Shown one piece after another: positions 1 to 6,115 of a DNA stretch of 6,793 bases. Under the pieces are notes generated by a model. That model saw only the letters and a list, made by a program, of their open reading frames with translations, made no database searches and was not told the DNA's origin. Made by a program: the position numbers and the translations under genes. Each line of letters opens with the position of its first letter. Position 1 is the stretch's first letter. The stretch comes from Desulfotignum sp. (GTDB lineage Bacteria; Desulfobacterota; Desulfobacteria; Desulfobacterales; Desulfobacteraceae): contig JAIPDY010000177.1 in the NCBI GenBank assembly GCA_021737445.1, positions 1 to 6,793 on the forward strand, given 5' to 3'.

Positions 1-154
1 CAAAAAAGATTACACTGTCCGGGGCATTGATCTTTTTTGCTGCCATGGCCGCCAGCATGGAGATGTCGGTGGCGGAGAACACGATGTCCTTGTTTTTGAT
101 CTCCCGGGCCGCCATGATGGTCATGATCTCCTTGGGGGTGTAAGATATCTTCAT
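1..154 (-). CDS. gctB: Class I CoA-transferase beta subunit (GctB-like), 3' part missing
   Basis: Only the first 51 codons are present; the gene runs off the left edge. The ATG at 154-152 lies 2 nt after the stop of the alpha-subunit gene, a spacing typical of translationally coupled subunits, and GAGA about 8 nt upstream is the likely ribosome site. The visible N-terminus (MKISYTPKEIMTIMAAREIK, then a region ending NAPDSVIFF) follows the pattern of glutaconate CoA-transferase subunit B: an amphipathic first helix, a short strand, then an 'AK.. .APD' segment leading to the catalytic glutamate. In that family the glutamate (Glu54 in the Acidaminococcus enzyme, from memory) forms the gamma-glutamyl-CoA thioester. 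By alignment the equivalent residue would be codon 52, of which only the first base (G) is in the window. The usual GTGLP-like loop is replaced by SATDIS, so a divergent transferase or a hydrolase of the same fold is possible. Confidence 0.8.
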   Translation of the reverse strand, partial: MKISYTPKEIMTIMAAREIKNKDIVFSATDISMLAAMAAKKINAPDSVIFF

Positions 155-156
155 AA

Positions 157-1134
157 TCAATCTCTTTTCATGTTCACGCTGTAACCGGTTCTCGGGTCGG
201 CTGAAACCGCTTCCAATCGGTCTTTTCCCACCAGTTCCAGAAACTGCCCATGATTGTCCACCCCGAAGATGAACCGGTTTTGGTAGGCTGTAAAGGCATT
301 CTCGTCTCTGGCAGCTGCGGCAAACTTTTTCAGGTATTGGGCATCATAGTCATAGTGGCCGTACACGGCCGTGGGATATCCGCCAAAGGGCACATGGCAC
401 ACCGCAGACACATGGATAAATGGAATCTGGTTCATGTCCGGGTTCTCTCTGAGCACCACCTTTTCCACCAGCTGTTCACAGGTCACGATCACATGCCGGG
501 ATGCCTTTGCCTGCTCCACATCGGCAAAGGTCAGGCCCTGAATGCGGCAGGTGCCCATAGGATCTGCCTTTTGCACATGGATGATGGTGACATCCGGGTT
601 GATGGCGGGTACGGCCACCACTTTTTTGGCACCCCCCCACTCCCCGAAGGGGTTGTCCACCACTGCCAGTTTTCTGTCCACAATTTTAGGGTCGGACCGG
701 CGCATCGATTCTGAAAACCCCCAGGTTGTAAGCATATCCGATCCTATGCCGGACAAGGTAGGCAAAAAAGGCACTCCCATGGCCCCGGCCATGAACCGCA
801 GGCTCATCATGTAGTTGGAATAGTCTTCAAACAGAATCTCATTGTTCTGGATTGCCCTGGCAAACCGGATACAGGTGGGGGCAGCCTTTCCGTTACCGCC
901 ATAGGCGATCTCCAGTTTTGAGATACACCCGGCCCCGATCAGTTCATCCAGGCCGGTGCCGTTGGAGTGGGCATACAGATGCAGGCCCGTGATTTTCTGG
1001 CGGATGATTTCATACACCGCTGCCATAGGGTTTCGGTTCAGGGTGAACCCGCCGATGGAGATGTGGGCACCGGGTTTCACATACTGCCCGACCGCTTCGG
1101 CCAGGGGCATTGTTTTGTCCAAGTCGTTGTTCAT
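157..1134 (-). CDS. gctA: Class I CoA-transferase alpha subunit, glutaconate CoA-transferase subunit A-like
   Basis: A 325-residue protein, matching the usual length of GctA (about 320). Family-typical segments, in order: the SIGGF turn with NRNPMAAVYEIIRQ (residues 26-46, the conserved glycine pair near the CoA site), EDYSNYMM (103-110), GVPFLPTLSGIGSD (120-133), DNPF (160-163) and PDVTIIHVQKADPMGTCRIQG (180-200), followed by TCEQLV (218-223) and a YDYD segment (261-264). Family I transferases move CoA between an acyl-CoA donor and a carboxylate; GctAB acts on glutaconate and 2-hydroxyglutarate. The same fold also includes the steroid-ring hydrolase IpdAB, so the substrate and even the reaction type are not certain. 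The start ATG at 1134-1132 has AGGA a few bases upstream, a somewhat short spacing. It lies 76 nt after the permease gene with no evident terminator, so cotranscription with the transporter is likely. The coding strand has a run of seven G and a run of six A close together (around 622-638), but the frame is intact. Confidence 0.86.
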   Translation of the reverse strand: MNNDLDKTMPLAEAVGQYVKPGAHISIGGFTLNRNPMAAVYEIIRQKITGLHLYAHSNGTGLDELIGAGCISKLEIAYGGNGKAAPTCIRFARAIQNNEILFEDYSNYMMSLRFMAGAMGVPFLPTLSGIGSDMLTTWGFSESMRRSDPKIVDRKLAVVDNPFGEWGGAKKVVAVPAINPDVTIIHVQKADPMGTCRIQGLTFADVEQAKASRHVIVTCEQLVEKVVLRENPDMNQIPFIHVSAVCHVPFGGYPTAVYGHYDYDAQYLKKFAAAARDENAFTAYQNRFIFGVDNHGQFLELVGKDRLEAVSADPRTGYSVNMKRD

Positions 1135-1210
1135 TTATCCTGCCTGTTTTTATAAAGTCACCTGATATTCATGAACCATTTCTGCCCTGAATCATATTTC
1201 GCCAGTGCTG

Positions 1211-3223
1211 TCAGGGCAGACCGGGCCGCTGACCGGCCCGCTGGGGACCGGGATACCATTTCTGGAGGGCCAGGGCAATCACCAGCAGGATGAATCCCGC
1301 CGCCTCGGTCCAGAAGGAGGTCCACAGCAATCCTGCGGCCGCCAGCCAGAACAGGCCGGTTTCCAAAAGGGTGGCCCGCCGTATGAAAAACCGTTCCAGG
1401 GCCGAGGCAAAGGCCACCAGCCCCAGGGTGGTGGTGATCATGGTCAGTATGACCTCCCAATGCAGCAGTTCATAATTGTCTCCCATTCCAAGCAGTGGTC
1501 TGTATGCCATAACCAGGGGGATGATGTAAAGCCCTTTTGCCAGTTTCCAGGAGGCGAATGCGGTGCGCATGGGACTGGCCTTTGCAATGGCTGCCCCGGC
1601 AAAACTGGCCAGGCTCACCGGCGGGGTGACATTGGAATCCTGGGAATACCAAAACACGATCATGTGCGCAACCATGACAGGCACCCCCATGTCCATGAGA
1701 GCCGGCCCGGCCAGGGTGGCCAGAACGATATAGCTGGCCGTGACCGGCAGCCCCATGCCCAGCACCAGGGATGCAGCGGCAATGAGAAGAATGGCCAGCG
1801 CTTTTATCCCGAAACTCAGATCTATCACCAGGCTGGAAAATTTCAGTCCCATGCCGGTGAGGCTGACCATGCCTACAATGATGCCGGCGGCAGCGCAGGC
1901 CACCGATACCATGACCGCATTTTTGGCCCCGTTTTCCAGGGCCCTGATCAGCAGCCCGCCCTCTTTTGCTGCAAATCCTGACAGGCTGATGCGGTTCTCT
2001 GTGCGTATAATCCATCTGATAAAATTCATTAGAATACTGATGGACAGCGTGCTGACAACAGCAATGAACCCGGCCATCATGGGCGAATAATTGGCCATCA
2101 GCACATAGATGAGTATCAGCACAGGGATAATAAAATGCAGGCCGTTCTTTAGCACACTGCCAATTTTTGGCAGGCTTTCCTTGGGCTGGCCTTTCAACCC
2201 GAATTTTTTGGCTTCATAGTGCACGAACACCAGCACAGTGATATAGTACATGACGGCTGGTACCAGGGCTACCTTGATGATTGTCAGGTAGCTGGTGTTG
2301 GTGAATTCCGCCATTAAAAACGCCCCTGCCCCCATGATGGGGGGCATAAGCTGGCCACCGGTGGAGGCGGCAGCCTCAATGGCCCCGGCCATATGGGGCC
2401 GGTAACCCACCTTCTTCATCATAGGGATGGTAAACGACCCTGTGGCTGCTACATTGCCCACTGCAGACCCGGACACCGAACCCATAAACCCGGATGCCAC
2501 CACAGAGGCCTTGGCAGGCCCCCCGGAAAACCGGCCGGTCAGGGCATAGGCCAGGTCAATGAAAAACGCTCCACCGCCGGTGGTCTCCAGGATGGCGCCA
2601 AACAGCACAAACACAAATACAAAGGTGGCTGCAACGCCAATGGGCAGGCCGAAAATCCCTTCCGTGGTGAGCCACAGGGTGGTGGCGATCCGTTCGATGC
2701 TGTATCCTTTGTGGATGATCAGATCCGGCATATACGGCCCGTACATGGCATAAACAATGCTCATTGCACAGATGCCGGTCATAAAAATTCCGATGACCCG
2801 GCGGCAGGCTTCCAGCACAAGCAACACCCCCATGATGCTGACGACCCGGTCCTGGAGCAGCCAGTCTCCCTGGCGGTCAAATATATCCGACAGATTATTG
2901 CAGATATAAAACGTACAATAGACCGACAGGGCCACCAGGATCCAGTCCAGAACAACCAAGAAAGACAGCTTGTTTTTACTCAGGCCGGGAAACGCAGGCT
3001 TAAGCAAAAATGTCAGCGTCAGAACAGCCCCCAAATGAATGGAACGCTGCACCAGTGCTGTCAATGCCACCAATCCTGCGGTATACAGCTGATACAGGCT
3101 CAGGCTGACGGCAACCACCATGACCACCCAGGCGGTTGTTTTCATCAAAGTGTGGTTGGTACATGCAGGGACAAAATCCTCTGTTTGATCTGGATCTTTT
3201 TCAGAAATGCCGGTATCAGTCAT
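1211..3223 (-). CDS. Fused TRAP transporter permease (DctQ-DctM type, TAXI family)
   Basis: Integral membrane protein of 670 residues combining the small (DctQ-like, about residues 28-160) and large (DctM-like, about 185-610) TRAP subunits, as in the 4TM/12TM fused permeases that pair with TAXI binding proteins. It imports an organic acid using a cation gradient, Na+ in characterised TRAP systems. Signature segments: GSVSGSAVGNVAATGSFTIP (248-267), STGGQLMPPIMGAGAFLMAE (287-306), VLGMGLPVTASYIVLA (487-502) and the NVTPPVSLASFAGAAIA motif (531-547). About 80 residues with two or three further hydrophobic segments follow at the C-terminus. Start choice: an upstream in-frame ATG at 3280 would overlap the DUF1850 gene by 35 nt and has a poor ribosome site. 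The ATG at 3223 has AGAGGGA (3235-3229) at 5-nt spacing and leaves a 22-nt gap, so it is preferred. The 19 extra residues of the longer form are polar and not typical of the family. Confidence 0.95.
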   Translation of the reverse strand: MTDTGISEKDPDQTEDFVPACTNHTLMKTTAWVVMVVAVSLSLYQLYTAGLVALTALVQRSIHLGAVLTLTFLLKPAFPGLSKNKLSFLVVLDWILVALSVYCTFYICNNLSDIFDRQGDWLLQDRVVSIMGVLLVLEACRRVIGIFMTGICAMSIVYAMYGPYMPDLIIHKGYSIERIATTLWLTTEGIFGLPIGVAATFVFVFVLFGAILETTGGGAFFIDLAYALTGRFSGGPAKASVVASGFMGSVSGSAVGNVAATGSFTIPMMKKVGYRPHMAGAIEAAASTGGQLMPPIMGAGAFLMAEFTNTSYLTIIKVALVPAVMYYITVLVFVHYEAKKFGLKGQPKESLPKIGSVLKNGLHFIIPVLILIYVLMANYSPMMAGFIAVVSTLSISILMNFIRWIIRTENRISLSGFAAKEGGLLIRALENGAKNAVMVSVACAAAGIIVGMVSLTGMGLKFSSLVIDLSFGIKALAILLIAAASLVLGMGLPVTASYIVLATLAGPALMDMGVPVMVAHMIVFWYSQDSNVTPPVSLASFAGAAIAKASPMRTAFASWKLAKGLYIIPLVMAYRPLLGMGDNYELLHWEVILTMITTTLGLVAFASALERFFIRRATLLETGLFWLAAAGLLWTSFWTEAAGFILLVIALALQKWYPGPQRAGQRPGLP

Positions 3224-3245
3224 TGTATTCCCTCTGAGATTGTAT

Positions 3246-3785
3246 TTATCCAGGCCATGGATGGATGATTCCTGATTCATGAAACCGTCTCATCTTCTGA
3301 AACATGTTCACGGATCGGCCTGAAAACCGCACTGATTTATGGGGTATTTTTTCTGACAGGTTAAACCGCCTGCCCCGCCAGATGATGGTATGGTCCACCC
3401 CAGGACTGCCCACCCGCAAAACAAACTCTCCCACAGGCATGTGCATATCCACAATGGCTTCATATTTTCCCTTTTGTACCATCCGGCCCACCCCTGGCAT
3501 TTTTCCCATACCGGCGCCAAATTTTTCATACCGTTCTTCTTCAATAAAAATAGTACCGGTTTTATCCATACTGTGTATTTCCCATATGGGGGTGTTTTCC
3601 ACTGAATGGTAATAATGCAGTGTAAAGAGCTCTTCCGGTTCCAGGGGCAGTACCAGGACAGGGGTGTTGTCCTCCGCCATAGTGATATGCAGTGCCAGAC
3701 CTGCCGGTATCAGCCAGGCTGCCAGGACTGACAGTAAAACCAGGCCAGACAGCCCCATGACAGCAATGAACCCCGGCCTGGTCAT
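3246..3785 (-). CDS. DUF1850 domain protein, TAXI-TRAP operon accessory
   Basis: A 179-residue protein with one N-terminal hydrophobic segment (about residues 5-33) and a mostly beta-rich soluble part, so probably anchored in the inner membrane and facing the periplasm. The core motif YYHSVENTPIWE (58-69: H60, S61, V62, E63, P66, E69) is the hallmark of DUF1850, a family found repeatedly between TAXI binding-protein and fused TRAP permease genes. Its biochemical role is not known; a chaperone or coupling role for the transporter is only a guess. The start ATG at 3785-3783 has a strong AAGGAGG about 10 nt upstream and lies 32 nt after the binding-protein gene. Its 3' end is 22 nt before the preferred permease start, giving the order binding protein, DUF1850, permease. 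The C-terminus is rich in Arg, Lys and His (RFSGRSVNMFQKMRRFHES, residues 153-171). Confidence 0.87.
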   Translation of the reverse strand: MTRPGFIAVMGLSGLVLLSVLAAWLIPAGLALHITMAEDNTPVLVLPLEPEELFTLHYYHSVENTPIWEIHSMDKTGTIFIEEERYEKFGAGMGKMPGVGRMVQKGKYEAIVDMHMPVGEFVLRVGSPGVDHTIIWRGRRFNLSEKIPHKSVRFSGRSVNMFQKMRRFHESGIIHPWPG

Positions 3786-3817
3786 TTTATCCGCCCCTCC
3801 TTATTTTTGTGCTTTTG

Positions 3818-4786
3818 TTAAGGCATCAGTTTTTCAGGTACATTGAATCCTTTTTCTTCCAGATATTTAATGGTCCCCGGATGCAGCGGTATGGGCGAGT
3901 ATTTTACCGTGTTATCAGGGACGGTATATGCTGCGGTTGGGTGAATTTTTTTAAGATAATCATTGTGTTCAAACATCGCTTTTGTCAGGTTATATACCAG
4001 GTCTGTGTCAAGGGATGCCTGGCAGATGATCACATTCCACACACCAATGGTGGGAACATCTTTGTCAACCCCTTTGTATACACCGCCCGAAAGATTTACA
4101 GCGGCATAGGTCTGTTCGGCTGCCAGAATTTTTTGTGTCTGTTTCGGGGTAAAGGGCAAAATGGTGATCTCATGGGTGGTGGCCAGATCCAGAATGGAGC
4201 TGGTGCCCGGTCCCACGCACCAGACCCCCACATCGATGGTGCCATCCCGCAGGGCATTGGCGCGTTCGGTAAACGACAGGCGGCTGTCCTTGTAGGAATC
4301 CAGCGGGATATCCAGGGCCTTTAACACAGCTTCAGCCATGAAGTTGGTTCCGCTGCCCGGGCTGCCGGTGCTGATATTTCTGCCTTTGACCTGTTCGATA
4401 TTTGTAATGCCACTTTTTTTCAACGCCACCACCTGGAGAAGGTTGGGATACATGGTGGCCATGGAGAGCACATTCTGTTTTTTATCCTTGAATGTATCGG
4501 TGCCGTTATAGGCTGCCATGGCCACATCCCCCATGACCAGGCCGATGACGGTTTCGCCCTTGTGGGCCAGCTTGATGTTTTCCACACTGGCGCCGGTGAC
4601 TTCCGCCACCGCCTTGACACCCTCCACATGTTTGGACCAGATTTCAGCCACACCGCCGCCGTAAGGGTAATAAATCCCGCCGGTGCCGCCGGTGCCGATA
4701 CCGAGAAACGTTGTTTTGGCAGCAACGGTTCCGGAAAACATCAGGGTGACCGATAAAATGACAAACAAAATCTGTATTTTCTTCAT
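3818..4786 (-). CDS. TAXI-family TRAP transporter solute-binding protein
   Basis: A 322-residue periplasmic binding protein, the first gene of the transporter operon. Residues 1-23 are a Sec signal peptide (MKK, hydrophobic core ILFVILSVTLMF, then SGTVAA before K24), leaving a mature protein of about 299 residues. TAXI-family features: GIGTGGTGGIYYPYGGGVAE (29-48) at the start of the mature chain, VTGASVENIKL (63-73), KGRNISTGSPGSGTNF (134-149) and the downstream DVGVWCVGPG segment (185-194). It should bind a small organic acid and hand it to the fused permease. Known TAXI ligands include dicarboxylic and amino acids, but the residues here do not let me name one. Start choice: the ATG at 4786-4784 has AAGGAG (4801-4796) at 9-nt spacing and starts exactly at the signal peptide. 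Earlier in-frame ATGs at 4825 and 4795 either lack a ribosome site or overlap it. Confidence 0.94.
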   Translation of the reverse strand: MKKIQILFVILSVTLMFSGTVAAKTTFLGIGTGGTGGIYYPYGGGVAEIWSKHVEGVKAVAEVTGASVENIKLAHKGETVIGLVMGDVAMAAYNGTDTFKDKKQNVLSMATMYPNLLQVVALKKSGITNIEQVKGRNISTGSPGSGTNFMAEAVLKALDIPLDSYKDSRLSFTERANALRDGTIDVGVWCVGPGTSSILDLATTHEITILPFTPKQTQKILAAEQTYAAVNLSGGVYKGVDKDVPTIGVWNVIICQASLDTDLVYNLTKAMFEHNDYLKKIHPTAAYTVPDNTVKYSPIPLHPGTIKYLEEKGFNVPEKLMP

Positions 4787-4795
4787 TGGGCACAT

Positions 4796-4801
4796 CTCCT
4801 T
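4796..4801 (-). promoter_or_regulatory. Ribosome binding site of the TAXI gene
   Basis: AAGGAG on the minus strand, 9 nt before the ATG at 4786. It decides the start of the binding-protein gene against two longer in-frame options. Confidence 0.85.
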
Positions 4802-4813
4802 TAAAATTTGGCA

Positions 4814-4831
4814 ATTTTTTTGCAAAAAAAT
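4814..4831. repeat. 18-bp perfect palindrome, T7-GC-A7, in the operon leader
   Basis: Seven T, GC, seven A, with an extra A and T outside, form a perfect 18-bp self-complementary sequence. It lies 12 bp upstream of the TAXI ribosome site. As DNA it joins a T-tract to an A-tract and may be bent; as RNA it could form only a weak A-U hairpin. It is not a terminator, because it lacks a GC-rich stem. Function unknown. Confidence 0.7.
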
Positions 4832-4860
4832 ACACTGGTCCCATGAAAATTTAATTTCAG

Positions 4861-4884
4861 TTAACCCATAGGCAACACCTCCTT
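4861..4884 (-). other. Two-codon ORF (ATG GGT TAA) behind a perfect Shine-Dalgarno
   Basis: On the minus strand AAGGAGGTG (4884-4876) is complementary over nine bases to the usual 3' end of bacterial 16S rRNA. Six nt later comes ATG GGT followed at once by the stop TAA (4869-4861). This would encode Met-Gly only. It lies in the 5' leader of the TAXI-TRAP operon, 74 nt before the TAXI start codon. No longer protein follows in that frame. It may be a translated minimal ORF or a ribosome docking site; coincidence with another signal, such as a second promoter with TTGCCT overlapping this site, is not excluded. Confidence 0.45.
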
Positions 4885-4927
4885 ACTTTAGAAGTTGACG
4901 AATTTTTCAGAACCGTTGATTCATCAG

Positions 4928-4957
4928 GCTATAGCACAATACCAATCTTTGTGCCAA
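4928..4957 (-). promoter_or_regulatory. Candidate sigma-70 promoter of the TAXI-TRAP-CoA-transferase operon
   Basis: On the minus strand TTGGCA (4957-4952, five of six matches to TTGACA) and TATAGC (4933-4928, four of six to TATAAT) are separated by 18 bp. Transcription would start near 4921, giving a leader of about 135 nt. The upstream half also contains TGGCAC with a TTGG 5 nt later, reminiscent of a sigma-54 element but lacking the conserved GC at -12. Confidence 0.45.
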
Positions 4958-4971
4958 GGGGGAATTTGACA

Positions 4972-5001
4972 AACTGAACAAAGAAAAATCGATGTTCAGT
5001 T
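4972..5001. promoter_or_regulatory. Inverted repeat, probable operator (9-bp arms)
   Basis: AACTGAACA (4972-4980) and TGTTCAGTT (4993-5001) form a perfect inverted repeat around a 12-bp AT-rich centre. Its centre is about 65 bp upstream of the predicted transcription start at 4921, the usual recognition-site position for LysR-type activators. The stem is AT-rich and not followed by a T run on the minus strand, so it is a poor intrinsic terminator for the regulator gene that ends at 5039. The spacing does not match the textbook T-N11-A symmetry, so binding by the neighbouring regulator is only an inference. Confidence 0.5.
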
Positions 5002-5038
5002 ATGCGCAAAAATGTCCGGCCGATTCCCCTGGGTTCTG

Positions 5039-5935
5039 TCAGGCAGTACAGGCGGAGGATGGTGCATTTTGGGCCAGGGACCACAAGGCTCTGATGCGGG
5101 GATTGGACAGTTGCTTGTGCCGGGTGCAAAGACCGATGACAAAATCCGGCAGTTTCGGGGTATCTGAAACGATTGTGATCTGGTTTGCAAACAAGCTTTT
5201 TTCCAGCACCAGGCCTGGCACCAGCCCGATGCCGCAACCCAGGTTCACCAGGGCGATGATGGCTTCATGGCCTGACACCTGGGAATAGATCTGGGGTTTT
5301 ATATGGTTCTGTGCAAACCAGCGGTCCAGGTGGTCCCGGCTCAGGCCGGTATCTGCAATGATCAACGGGGTCTTTTCCCAGTCAATGGACCCTTTGTGCA
5401 TGACCAGGATATCTGGAAACTGCCGGGCCATGATGAACACCAGGGGGCTGACTGCCAGCTGCTGAAAACACAGATGCTTTTCCAGGTTACCGGGGACCGC
5501 GGCAATCACTGCATCTGCCTCTCTATTGGCCAGTTTTGACAGGGCCCTGGCCGCATCCCCTGTTTCCAGCCGGATCTGTACTTTTGGATGCATTTTCCGG
5601 TATTGCCGGACCAGTTCAGGCAAAATGCTGTAAGCTGCCGTGACCGAGCAGAACAGAGACAACTCTCCTCTAAGTTCGACATCCTGGGACAACTGTGCCT
5701 GGAGCTCTTCCCACCTGTGGATAACATCATCAGCATATGCCTTGAAAATCTTTCCAGCATGGCTCAGTTCCACCAACCGGTTGTCCCTGATGAACAATGG
5801 CTCCCCCACTTCTGCCTCCAGGCGCTGGATCAGCCTTGTCAATGCCGAGGGTGTGATATGGCAGGCCTGGCTGGTCCCGGCAAAATGCAGGGTCCGGGCC
5901 AGGTGGCAAAACAGCTTCAGGGTTCGGATATCCAC
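5039..5935 (-). CDS. ilvY: LysR-family transcriptional regulator, IlvY-like
   Basis: A 298-residue regulator, close to the IlvY length of about 297. Residues 1-60 form the winged helix-turn-helix (DIRTLKLFCHLARTLHFAGT, then SALTRLIQRLEAEVGEPLFIRDNR), residues 60-85 the linker helix, and about 90-290 the two-lobed inducer-binding domain. Several stretches match E. coli IlvY as I remember it: MD.R.LK.F.HLA, QRLE...G.PLF.RDNR, GEL..FCSVTAAYS.LP (90-106), TGDAA (125-129) and GHEA....V.LGCG (222-235). IlvY activates ilvC for isoleucine-valine synthesis in response to acetolactate or acetohydroxybutyrate. No ilvC lies in the window, so the target is uncertain. Start codon is GTG at 5935-5933, with AAGGA (5947-5943) at 7-nt spacing; the alignment with the IlvY N-terminus supports it. 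The gene is divergent from the SDR gene and lies upstream of, and codirectional with, the transporter operon. Confidence 0.92.
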   Translation of the reverse strand: MDIRTLKLFCHLARTLHFAGTSQACHITPSALTRLIQRLEAEVGEPLFIRDNRLVELSHAGKIFKAYADDVIHRWEELQAQLSQDVELRGELSLFCSVTAAYSILPELVRQYRKMHPKVQIRLETGDAARALSKLANREADAVIAAVPGNLEKHLCFQQLAVSPLVFIMARQFPDILVMHKGSIDWEKTPLIIADTGLSRDHLDRWFAQNHIKPQIYSQVSGHEAIIALVNLGCGIGLVPGLVLEKSLFANQITIVSDTPKLPDFVIGLCTRHKQLSNPRIRALWSLAQNAPSSACTA

Positions 5936-6115
5936 GGCGGTTTCCTTGTTTCCTGGTTTTTCCCAAATAGCGTATCCATTCTTGTGGTGTTACCAGATAA
6001 TGGCCCTGAAGACAAGCCCAATGGCCTGCAAACGGATCAGATCACCCATATTTTTGTGGTGTTTTCCCATGGGGTTTGGTAATTTACAAAATGAACCTTA
6101 ACCCAGGAACCACCC
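5936..6115. promoter_or_regulatory. Divergent intergenic region between the regulator and SDR genes, with short repeats
   Basis: These 180 bp must hold the promoters of both divergent genes, but I could not assign convincing -35/-10 pairs. Visible elements: the direct repeat TTGTGGTGTT at 5982-5991 and 6054-6063 (72 bp apart); TGGT-GTT-ACCA (5985-5995) overlapping the first copy; AATGGCC at 5999-6005 and 6020-6026, 21 bp or two helical turns apart; and the palindrome CCCATGGG (6066-6073). LysR regulators commonly bind such regions to control themselves and the divergent gene. Confidence 0.4.

Noticed and set aside
622..652. Runs of A6 and G7 and a CCCC-GAA-GGGG hairpin inside gctA, considered as programmed frameshifting or phase variation
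   Set aside because: The A run is not in the slippery-heptamer frame, the reading frame is intact, and the hairpin is small. The encoded residues (FGEWGGAKK) fit the family, so composition explains it.
1135..1210. Gap between permease and gctA, examined for a terminator or promoter
   Set aside because: Only a short TTCATGAA palindrome is present; there is no GC stem followed by a T run and no convincing promoter pair.
1205..1981. Plus-strand open frame (258 codons) opposite the permease C-terminus
   Set aside because: Gly-Gln-His-rich translation without domains, lying entirely opposite conserved TRAP motifs; an antisense shadow.
2393..3268. Long plus-strand open frame (291 codons) opposite the permease gene
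   Set aside because: It mirrors a clearly coding hydrophobic permease, is rich in His, Gln and Cys with no recognisable domain, and has no good ribosome site. It is an antisense shadow.
3224..3280. Longer N-terminus of the TRAP permease from the ATG at 3280
   Set aside because: It would overlap the DUF1850 gene by 35 nt with a weak ribosome site, while the ATG at 3223 has AGAGGGA at good spacing.
4644..4844. Minus-strand frame starting at 4844 in the leader (begins MGPVYFFAKK)
   Set aside because: It reads into the TAXI gene in the wrong frame, has no ribosome site, and its C-terminal part is a shadow of the TAXI signal peptide and N-terminus.
4972..5001. Inverted repeat as an intrinsic terminator of the LysR gene
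   Set aside because: The stem is AT-rich, the loop is long (12 nt), and no T run follows on the minus strand; an operator role fits its location better.
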